Shown here piece after piece: positions 55,881 to 64,000 of a stretch of 64,000 nucleotides of DNA (the first letter of the stretch is position 1; each line of letters begins with the position of its first letter). Under the pieces are notes generated by a model. That model saw only the letters and a list, made by a program, of their open reading frames with translations, was not told the DNA's origin and did no database searches. The position numbers and the translations under genes were made by a program. Source of the stretch: Adiantum capillus-veneris (Eukaryota > Streptophyta > Polypodiopsida > Polypodiales > Pteridaceae). The stretch lies in NCBI GenBank assembly GCA_014529385.2, contig JABFUD020000300.1:1-64000 (forward strand), in the 5' to 3' direction.

Positions 55881-56341
55881 TCACAACCGAAAGAGGAACT
55901 ACTCGACTTGTTATATGTCATCTCAATGAGGTAACCAGTACCAATAATAGTGAGTGATTCGATCAATTCAGTGTGGGAACCTGCACCAGTCACCCAACTA
56001 GTCGAGTCTAGACCAAACAACCATTTAAAATCCCAGCCATCTAAAAGAGGAGAATGAAGCAAATCTCAAAGTGAATCTCTCTAGGAATGATTAACCGGAC
56101 AAGCCAATGCATGTTTGACATGTCACAACTAGAGTGTAGAGACCAAGGACGGACAACTAATGGAGCATTCATGCCAATAGCATGGCCATTGTTAAGCTAG
56201 ATCAATTGTAGAGGTTGCAAACAGTACCTCTCAATGGAAGACTAGTGATAATGAAACCAGACAAATCTAATTTGCCATATCCATTTCCAGTGTCAGCTTA
56301 GAAAATGGACAACATAGATTCAAAGGTAACCACTCAAGGTT

Positions 56342-56690
56342 GTGCGAGAGCAATTCAATCAAGCTAAAAATACGATAGTCAATGATATTGAACAAATGAT
56401 GGAAGCTCAAACCTTCAGTTCCAATACAAATGTAACACTGCAACTAGAACTTCAACATGCTCAGGAGGAGCTAAAGAAACTAAGGGAGGAGAAGACAAGT
56501 TGGGTAGCCAAAGACTTGGCTATTCAGATACAAGAACAACAACACAAAAGAGAAGGAAGCACTAGAAAAGAAAATCCACAACCTTCTCTGGGAAAATAGG
56601 ACTATTCTCAAATCAAAGGAAGATGCTCTAAGGGATGTTGATCACTATCAGACACTTTTATAATCTAGAAGATCAAATTTTTAGGATTGC
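56342..56690 (+). pseudogene. Coiled-coil ORF behind the second gypsy
   Basis: REQFNQAKNTIVNDIEQMME, then LQLELQHAQEELKKLREEK and, after a frameshift near 56540, LEKKIHNLLWENRTILKSKE: a long heptad coiled coil. It resembles the coiled coil at 23585-24450 in style. It is broken off at 56700 by the nested Tat-type element and probably resumes at 63807. The stretch 55880-56340 has scattered stops and no clear domain. Confidence 0.5.
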
Positions 56691-56700
56691 TCAATACACG

Positions 56701-57572
56701 TGTTGTGGGAAACAAGCAAACTGGAACACCTCTATAGCGATGTCACCCAAGAGCGTTGAAAGAGAACTAAAAGACACCAAAATCTTCGAAAAATCCTTTT
56801 GAAACACCACAAGTCCAATAGGAGTAGACCCTTGGGAATTTACTAGCCGTCGCCCACCCAAGAGACTATGTCACATAGGAGCAAAACCCTGTCAAAGCAC
56901 GGATTTACAACACACGCCGACCAATGCATATGAACACAAGAGCCTCTCCTTTCAAAATCAAACATCACAAGCCCACAACTTCAACATCAATTCCACAATT
57001 CATAGATACATGCCCTCCGAATATGTCTACACACAATTTGCCACTAGGCTGCCATAGCCATAACCCTGCAGAGAACTAGTCGTAACCTGATGAGCACAAC
57101 GCCAATTGGGGCACTTTAAATCGTGAGAGAAATCTTGAAAAATAACTGGCTAGAAATCTGAAGATGACTAAAATTGATTCCATACGCCCCCATGAGCAAA
57201 ATTGACGCGAACAGAGAGCTGTCCCAGCACGACTACATGTAGAGAAGGCTAGTCGGGGAAAAAACTGCATCCAAGAGCACCAAGGAGACAGAACGAGATA
57301 AAACCTGCAAATTTCTGATCTTTGGCTGAATTTTTTTTAGTTTGTACATGAGTTTTAGTTATATACAAGGCTCACTTCAAAAAACTTACTCACAGGAACT
57401 TACAGTAGCCCGACAACTGTCACTAGACTAGCGACTTGCAGTGCATGTACATGTGCTTGCTAAAGCAAGCTCAAAAACCCACAAAAATAAAGCCCACACG
57501 CCCTTTTGACATTGGGCGTCATGTCGGTAAGTACAAATTTACAAAAACGGGGTGTCAGAAATGCGCCCAACA
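56701..57572 (-). mobile_element. 3' LTR of nested Tat-type element
   Basis: 872 bp, plus-strand TGTTGTGGG... to ...GCGCCCAACA. Its partner at 62935-63806 has the same length and is nearly identical, with scattered, mostly transitional, differences. Flanked on the inner side by a G-rich GGGGTGTGGCAAAC tract (minus strand), the polypurine tract. Confidence 0.93.
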
Positions 57573-57599
57573 TAGTTTGCCACACCCCAGGCTGGTAGA

Positions 57600-58734
57600 T
57601 CATTCATGATCGGCAGCACAAAAGAGATCCTGTAAACCACATGAGGGAGTCTTCAACTCGTCTTCATCATTAACCACATGATCAGAAAATTCTTCAAAAG
57701 AATGCTCATCCTCAATCACAGTCATCAACCTTGCAATATACTTCTTCAACCTGTAGCCATTCACACGTGCTTTATGCGGGGTACCATCCAAGTCAGCAAG
57801 CTGATATGTACCATTCGGAAACCTGTTTAAGACCAAGAAAGGACCTTGCCACTTGATTTGAAATTTATTTTGAAAATTTCTATCAATCTTACTATTGTAA
57901 CGAAGCACCATGTCACCCTTCTTGATGTCCTTGTTCTTTACCTTCTCATTTGCCTTTGCTTGACTCTTCTTCAAGACCTGCTCATAATGCTCAAAAGCTA
58001 ACACCCTATCCAATTGTACACATTGCAAATATAAAAGTCTTTCCTTGAATGCTCCTTGGGCTCTTCTTCAAGCTTTAGAATCATCTTCAAGGATGGTATC
58101 TCCACCTCAATAGGAAGTAAAGCCTCTTTGCCAAAAACTAGATGGAAGGGAGAAAAACCAGTACCGGATTTGATGGCAGTCCTATAAGCCCATAGAGCAC
58201 AAGGTAGCTCTAAATCCAAGTCTTCACATTGTTTCTTGTCATCTTTGTAAGCATCCTTATGAGATCTCCATTAAACCTTTCATTCATGCCATTGCATTGG
58301 GGATAATATGGAGTAGTAAACCTGCGATGCACATGAAGCTTTTCACATAGATAATCCACCAACTCTCCCCTGAAACTTGGACCCTTGTCAGAAAGTAACT
58401 CCAATGGCATGCCAAATTTGCATCAAATATCTTCATATATAAATAAGGAAACATCTTTACTCGTGATGTGCTTGACAGCTTTGGCTTCGGCCCACATGGA
58501 TAGATAGTCAACAGCAGTAAGTATGTAACATTTGCCTCTAGTTGTCATAGGTAGAAGACCTATTGCATCAATACCCCACTTCTCAAACACATCATAAGCC
58601 ACAATGGTGCCTCTAATTTCTGATTTGAGAACCCTATTTGCCATGCTTTGACACTCTTTACAAGACTTGCACCAATGATGAACATCACATTGAACACTTG
58701 GCCACACATAACCCTCCTGCAAGACTTTATGCAA
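57600..58734 (-). pseudogene. Nested Tat-type integrase
   Basis: Minus frames in series. 58423-58734: HHCC module end (CKSCKECQS), RGTIVAYDVFEKWGIDAIG (first Asp), AVDYLSMWAEAK. A TGA, then 58210-58410: LELLSDKGPSFRGEL (second Asp), PYYPQCNGMNERFNGDLI (Glu). A frameshift near 58215, then LPCALWAYRTAIKSGTGFSPF. Another frameshift near 58025, then 57600-58028 with KKGDMVLRYNSK, FQIKWQGPFLVLNRFPNGTY and LKKYI. Catalytic D, D, E are all present. Three breaks, so this is the least decayed Tat-type element here. Confidence 0.92.
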
Positions 58735-58794
58735 AGTGATCTTTGCAGCAAAGTGACCACCACAAGAACCCTCATGATTCTCCTCTAAAATTTT

Positions 58795-60006
58795 TTAAAT
58801 TTCCTCTTTCCAAGGCACTTTTCTCATCCCAAGGTCAGCCCCCTTCATATACACGGCATCACCAAGTAGCACATACCTTTTGGCACGACGTAGGAAGGCG
58901 TACTTTTTTGGCTTTTCCAACTCTGATGGAAGCATACCTGTTTGTAGAAACTCTTCCTCCCTCTCTAAAGCTTCCATTCCTAAATAAAGAGGAGAATCAG
59001 CCCTTATCACATACAATTTCCCAATTGAAGCTTGCGCTGCACCATGTGCTTCTTCATTTTGAGACATGTCCACATGCCTTAAACTCCAAGCTTCAAAATG
59101 CTTAAGTAGATTCTTCACTTGAAAACACATATTTTTCAGCCTTGTATTCTTACTTTGCCACACCCCAAGTACTTGCTTCATCACCAAAAGAGCATCACCT
59201 CTTACCCTCACACGACGGATGCCAAGCTCAAGGAAAAGGTTGAGACCTTTCTCCAAAGTAGCATACTCAGCTTCATTGTTGCTTTGTTCTGTAAGCTTCA
59301 AACTCCTTTTAGTTACAAAAGCACCTTGAGGATCATAAACTACCACACCTCCTGAAGCTTCACCATGCGCTTTCCTGTAAGAGCCATCAAAAAACAATAG
59401 ATAGGCATTGTCTATGTCAAGAGCTTCCATGTGTTGCTTCTTCATTGCATCCTCCTTAAGAAGAAGAGGGCTTTCCTTATAGGTAAGAAAATCAGCCAAT
59501 GTAGCCCTTGTACTCTCCTCAACAAGAAAAGAGAATTGGAATTCCTGTAGCTCCACAATCCACTTCATGAGCCTCTTTGACAAAGTAGGGCTATTCACCA
59601 ATTGAGGTAGAAGAGTGTAGCTAGTGAGGAATGTGAATGGTTTAGGGAGAAGGTAGTGCCTAAACCTTCTATATCCATAAATCACACTCACCGTGATGAG
59701 CTCCACCTCAGTATAGCCTCTCTCCACCTCTAGCTTCACCCTGCTAGCACAATAGATAGGCTTCATGCAATGGGAATTGTTACCTCGTTGAAGAAGCATA
59801 GCTCCAATAGCATCCTCACCTACTGATGGATTCACATAAAACTCCTTATCCCAATTAGGAGCTTGCATAGCAGGAAGAGATCCAAGAACCTCTTTGATAC
59901 CTTGAAAAAACTCTTCACATTCATTTGTCCATTGTAGAGGATCCAACCTTGCTACTTGTTGTAGAGGATAAAGAAGTTGAGAGGACAAAGGAATGAACCT
60001 TTCCAT
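58795..60006 (-). pseudogene. Nested Tat-type RNase H plus archaeal-type RNase H
   Basis: 403 open codons. Residues 1-150: thumb and RNase H (FYVNPSVGEDAIGAMLLQRG, then EVELITVSVIYGYRRFRHYLL). Its carboxylates are partly replaced. From about residue 205: the archaeal-type RNase H with LLFFDGSYRKAHGEASGGVV, NNEAEYATLEKGL, RGDALLVMKQVLGVW and, at the last site, NEEAH in place of N-x-xAD. The tail leads to the HHCC module (TAA at 58792). Two RNase H in a row mark the Tat lineage. The arrangement equals that of the plus-strand element at 43931-44720. Confidence 0.93.
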
Positions 60007-60685
60007 ATAAAGTAGAAAGTTGCTTTTTATCTTTAGGTGATGGGAGGAGCACCAAAGCCTTCACTTTGTCAGGATCCGCTTCAATCTCATTCTCTGAGAT
60101 CATATGCCCCAAAAACTTCACTCTTGGTTGAGCGAGATGACATTTCTTTGGGTTGAGTTGACCTCCACTTTCATCATATTGCTTCAATGCCATCCCAAGC
60201 TTTGCACAATGATCCTTTCTAGAGCTATAAACACAAAAGTCATCAATAAGATCCTTCACAAACTTGCCAAGAAAGGGAGAGAACACCTTGTTGATGCGCT
60301 TTTGATACCACGCACATCCATTCATAAGACCAAAAGGAAGCACACAATAACAAAAGCATCCCCATGGCGTGATAAATGTGGTCTTCTTTTGATCTTCCAA
60401 AGCCAAGGTGAGCTGAAAATATCCAGAGAATCCGTCACATATGCTATACCTCTCATGCCTTGCAATAGAATCAAGTATGTCATCTATGAAAGGAAGAGGG
60501 TATGGATCCCTCTTCATGGCTGCGTTAGGAGGCTTAAAATCAACACATATCCTCCACTTTCCATCCTTCTTGGGTGTGACAACAATGGGACTCACCCATT
60601 CTGCAGTGCTCACAGGACATATGAAACCTGCTTCAAGAAGCTTGTCTACCTCTTCCTTTAAAGCATTAAGTTGTACCTGTCCCAT
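59921..60685 (-). pseudogene. Nested Tat-type reverse transcriptase
   Basis: 254 open codons: LLEAGFICPVSTAEWVSPIVV, TPKKDGKWRICVDFKPPN, YPLPFIDDILDSI, YSICDGFSGYFQL, TTFITPWGCF, LPFGLMNGCAWYQKRINKVF, active site LIDDFCVYSS, LNPKKCHLAQPRVKFLGHMIS. It overlaps the next frame by 86 bases after a frameshift in the thumb near 60000. The upstream stretch to 60746 (PIKEGAQPVRQKLRRM) is the RT lead-in, separated by one TAA. Confidence 0.94.
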
Positions 60686-60745
60686 TCTCCTTAGCTTTTG
60701 GCGTACGGGCTGAGCTCCTTCCTTGATTGGAATGTGGATTTCCTC

Positions 60746-61451
60746 TCACTTAAAGCCTCTAATTTCCTCATAAGAAGTGATGAATAAATTGGGAAATTGT
60801 TGTATCATATGTAGGTACTCACCCTTCTCATGACTAGTCAAGTCGGAAAACAACATAACTTGTATCAGCTCTTGTTTGACATTAGGTTGAACTTTGGGTT
60901 GCATCAGCTCTTCAATTTGCTCATAAGGACCAGAGATATCCTCATTCTCCATAAGGCCAAGAAATCTTTGTTTCTCATCATGCTCTTCTTCAAGAAACAA
61001 GGAGGAAACATCTAGATCACTATCACTGCTATCTTCCACTTCACTGCCCTCATCCCCATTGTCTTCTTCTTCACTTGAGTACTCTTCTTCATCAATTTTC
61101 TCATCAAAATCAGCATCCAAAGATTGCTTGCTAGCCATGTCAAACCTCTTCTTATCACCCCTTCTATTGTAGAGAGTGATGGTACCATGTCCCCAATCCT
61201 GTATAGCTTTGGTTGCCTGTAAACATGGTCTTCCAAGGATGAGAGGGAAAGCACCAATACCCGTGGGCATAACATGGCAATTGACCAGCACTTTAACATC
61301 AAATACATCCACCTCCAAGTCATTTACAACTCCCAAGCACCTCACCCTTGATTGGTTGGCAATTCTTCACCCTGTTGAGTCCCAACTTTGATACACAAGC
61401 TTGAGTAATAACACATACCTGTGCACCTCCATCAATATAAGCCTCTCCAAT
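60746..61451 (-). pseudogene. Nested Tat-type protease and acidic linker
   Basis: Just downstream of gag the minus strand reads EAYIDGGAQVCVITQACVSKLGL (D-G-G active site, at about 61440-61370). After a frameshift near 61345 comes VNDLEVDVFDVKVLVNCHVM, then FPLILGRPCLQATKAIQDW, the closing ILGRPW-type motif. A long acidic linker (EEEYSSEEEDNGDEGSE) and a helical part lead to RT. A TAA at 60743 ends the frame. Matches the plus-strand protease at 38069. Confidence 0.88.
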
Positions 61452-62905
61452 TCACTTCCTCTTATGCCATGCATCCATAGTAGGACATATATTAGGTAGC
61501 TCATTCAAAGACAAGACTCTCACTGACCCCCTTGCAAGCTCCTTCTTCATGGGGTTGACTACGTGCTTCCATTGCCTCTTTAACTTGGGACACATCTCCA
61601 TGAGTTGCCCAAAGGTAACATCAGCCTTTCTACCCACCAAATCAGCCCTTAAACTATAATTTGGCTGCCCTTCTCCCAAAGAAAAGTCGGATGCATTGTA
61701 ATGTTTCCTGGACTTTCTCTTCTTCTTCTCTTTACCTGTACCTGTTTCAACCTGTTTCCCTCTTTTATGGCTGGGACTTGCATCACTCATGTCATGATCT
61801 CTTGTAACCCTCTTACCTACAGGCATGACCATAGCTCCCAAATCATCCTCTTTCTTCTCCAAACGGATTATGCTTACCACTTTTGTTTTGCCCTTCTCTT
61901 CTGCTGTCAATCCACTGGGTCCTGCTTCCCCTTTAATCTCAATACCATAATCTTGAGCTCGAGAAGGAATTTGTGGAGGAAGAGGAAACATGTCTCCACC
62001 CATTCTCTTTGGCTTGTCACATTGAGGGCTTTTATGACCCCATTCACCACAATTGTAGCATTGAAACATATCCCCTCTTCCAGCCATGCCTCTTCCTCTA
62101 CCACTTGTATAACCCTCATTGCTTCCATAACCACATCCATATCCAGAACTTTGACCTCTTCCACCTCCCATCATATGCACACTAAGATTCTTCATAAGAC
62201 CTACAACCTCTTGCATCTCCTTGCGAAAGGCATTCACATCATGAGAAGCTTGTTGATCATAACCTGGCTCCCTGATGAGGACCCTTGGTTGCTCTACCGC
62301 TTTCACTTCAAGCTTTGGCTCCACATTGATTCCAAGTTGATGAAGACGCTCTGCTTTCCACTCTTTATTCTTTGCAATTTCAACTGCCTCCTCAAAGGTC
62401 CTTGGATGCTTAAGCTCTACCTTCAAGCGTAGGTTACTCCTCAAGCTTGCAAGAAACCTGTCCTTCTTCAACATGGCTGGAGGAATTTCAGCCCCCAAAG
62501 ATGTACACCACTTTGCCCATAACGCATTGAATGCCTTGACAAAGTCTTCTATGGTTTGGCCTTCATCTTGTACTAAGCCTTGAATAGACTGCCATACCTT
62601 TTGTGGGTCTTCCACCAATTGAAAGTGTGTAAGAAAAGCATGCCTTACCATTTCATAAGTCATGACTTGAGGAGGTTAGGATGATTGTAGCTCCTTTTCG
62701 TAGCCTTCCAACCATTCCCTAGCATCTCCCTTCAAACAGAAGTAGAAGATTCGTAGCACCAACGCTGGGTCTTGCTTGTCAGCAAGAAGGCAAGCAAACT
62801 CCATTCTCTCAATGAAACCTTTAGAACTTTCATTTGATTTCCCACTAAACTCCGGAAAATTAAACTCCATGTCTTCAAAAACTGTAAAATGAAGGTAACT
62901 TGAAG
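61452..62905 (-). pseudogene. Nested Tat-type gag
   Basis: Starts near 62875 (MEFNFPEFSGKSNESSKGFIE; the frame is open from 62951) with gag core blocks: LRIFYFCLKGDAREWLEGYE, a TAA near 62676, then VRHAFLTHFQL, VWQSIQGLVQDEGQTIEDFV and ALWAKWCTSLG, FLASLRSNLRLKVE. A helical part and a GGGRGQSSGYGCGYG linker come before the intact knuckle CYNCGEWGHKSPQC (about 62070). A basic, Ser-rich tail follows, ending at a TGA at 61452 directly before the protease. Normal gag size, about 480 residues with one internal stop. Confidence 0.93.
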
Positions 62906-62909
62906 CGAT

Positions 62910-62928
62910 TCCTCGGTGGCAGGCACCA
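62910..62928 (-). other. Putative primer-binding site
   Basis: Minus-strand TGGTGCCTGCCACCGAGGA six bases after the LTR end. Related to the sites at 3941 and 36760. Confidence 0.65.
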
Positions 62929-62934
62929 AAACAC

Positions 62935-63806
62935 TGTTGGGAAACAAGCAAACCGGAACACCTCTATAGCGATGTCACCCAAGAGCGTTGAAAGATAACT
63001 AAAAGACACCAAAATATTTTCAAAATCCTTTTGAAACACCACAAGTCCAATAGGAGTAGACCCTTGGGAATTTACTAGCCGTCGCCCACCCAAGAGACTA
63101 TGTCACATAGGAGCAAAACCCTGTCAAAGCACGGATTTACAGCACACGCTGACCAATGCATATGAAGACAAGAGACTCTCCTTTTACAATCAAACATCAC
63201 AAACCCACAACTTCAACATCATTTCCACAATTCATAGATACATGCCCTCCGAATCTGTCTACACACAATTTGCCACTAGGCTGCCATAGCCATAACCCTG
63301 CAGAGAACTAGTCGTAACCTGATGAGCACAACTCCAATTGGGGCACTTTAAATCATGAGAGAAATCTTGAAAAATAGCTGGCTAGAAATCTGAAGATGAC
63401 TAAAATTGATTCCATACGCCCCCATGAGCAAAATTGACGCGAACAGAGATCTGTCCCAGCACGACTACATGTAGAGAAGGCTAGTCGGGGCAAAAAACTG
63501 CATCCAAGAGCACCAAGGAGACAGAAAGAGCTAAAACCTACAAATTTCTGATCTTTGGCTGAAATTTTTTTAGTTTGTACATGAGTTTTAGTTATATACA
63601 AGGATCACTTCAAAAAACTCACTCACGGGCACTTATAGTAGCCCGACAGCTGTCACTAGACTAGCGACTTGCAGTGCATGTACATGTGCTTGCTAAAGCA
63701 AGCTAAAAAACCCACAAAAATAAAGCCCACACACCATTTTGACATCGGGCATCATGTCCATATGTACAAATTTACAAAAAACGGGGTGTCAGAAATGCAC
63801 CCAACA
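62935..63806 (-). mobile_element. 5' LTR of nested Tat-type element
   Basis: 872 bp, plus-strand TGTTGGGAAAC... to ...GCACCCAACA; the 7-bp ends TGTTGGG/CCCAACA are inverted repeats. Left flank of the whole element ends ACACG (56696-56700), right flank starts ACG (63807); ACACG with a 2-bp loss at the right would be the expected 5-bp duplication. Confidence 0.93.
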
Positions 63807-64000
63807 ACGTCAAGTAATAAAGGATGCCATATCCCAAAAATACATCTACCACAATTTAGTGCAGATTGTGGATAAGAATGGGGATTTAACTCTTAATGTA
63901 TCTGATCTTGAAAATTTCATTGAGACAGTCCAGGCAGAACTCAGAGAAAAAGCAAGACAATACACTACCACACTCGCCAATGAATCTATTATGAGGAAGA
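63807..64000 (+). pseudogene. Coiled-coil ORF, continued after the nested element (partial)
   Basis: An open plus frame to the window end: RQVIKDAISQKYIYHNLVQI, VDKNGDLTLNVSDLENFIE, TVQAELREKARQYTTTL. Helical and charged, probably the continuation of the coiled-coil ORF at 56342-56690 after a frameshift. The frame runs beyond the window. Family unknown. Confidence 0.45.

Noticed and set aside
58743-59355. Plus-strand frames of 78-120 codons
   Set aside because: Antisense to the RNase H frame of the nested element.
61701-62432. Plus-strand frame of 243 codons
   Set aside because: Antisense to gag; Cys/His/Ser/Leu-rich composition reflects the complement of the Gly/Lys/Glu-rich gag linker.

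Overview
The window is plant nuclear DNA made almost entirely of transposable elements. Evidence for a plant: a Ty1/copia element with a tRNA-iMet-type primer site, several Ty3/gypsy elements including a chromodomain-type element and elements with a second, archaeal-type RNase H (a Tat-lineage mark), a LINE relic and a CACTA-type transposase remnant. From memory of database proteins, the main gypsy family looks most like gymnosperm or other non-angiosperm elements; I could not test this. I see no intact host gene, rRNA, tRNA or CRISPR array.

Layout. 0.3-0.8 kb: minus-strand LINE relic. 1.2-6.1 kb: decayed minus-strand gypsy material (3' LTR piece, pol end, RT joined to gag by a deletion, leader, primer site, 5' LTR of family 'L'). 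6.1-11.26 kb: plus-strand copia element inserted in that LTR and cut off at its 3' end. 11.26-20.15 kb: plus-strand gypsy ('family 1') with a 468-bp tandem repeat, RT, RNase H, two integrase zinc modules, an integrase core split by a solo L LTR (15165-17752), and a retropepsin domain fused behind the integrase tail. 20.4-25.8 kb: degraded plus-strand gag-like, coiled-coil coding region preceded by dispersed palindromes. 26.1-30.35 kb: 3' part of a CACTA-type transposon carrying another solo L LTR (27515-30174). 30.35-33.8 kb: minus-strand gypsy gag and protease relic. 34.77-48.07 kb: plus-strand Tat-type element with both LTRs, containing a minus-strand chromovirus fragment (39.52-43.93 kb). 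48.95-50.1 kb: decayed minus-strand ORF I do not recognise. 50.3-56.7 kb: second family-1-like gypsy, with a TTAA-flanked non-autonomous DNA transposon, a 574-bp tandem duplication and a chimeric RT. 56.70-63.81 kb: a minus-strand Tat-type element with paired 872-bp LTRs, nested in a coiled-coil reading frame that resumes at 63.81 kb and runs off the window.

How the parts relate. Insertions can be ordered because several interrupted frames become continuous when the insert and one target-site copy are ignored: the L LTR in the family-1 integrase (TSD GCAC) and the TTAA element in the second family-1 copy. Many in-frame stops are TGA or TAG where CGA or CAG is expected, as in methylated, decaying transposons. 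The most unusual signals are the protease domain downstream of integrase, the TTAA-targeting element, the unrecognised decayed ORF and the chimeric RT.
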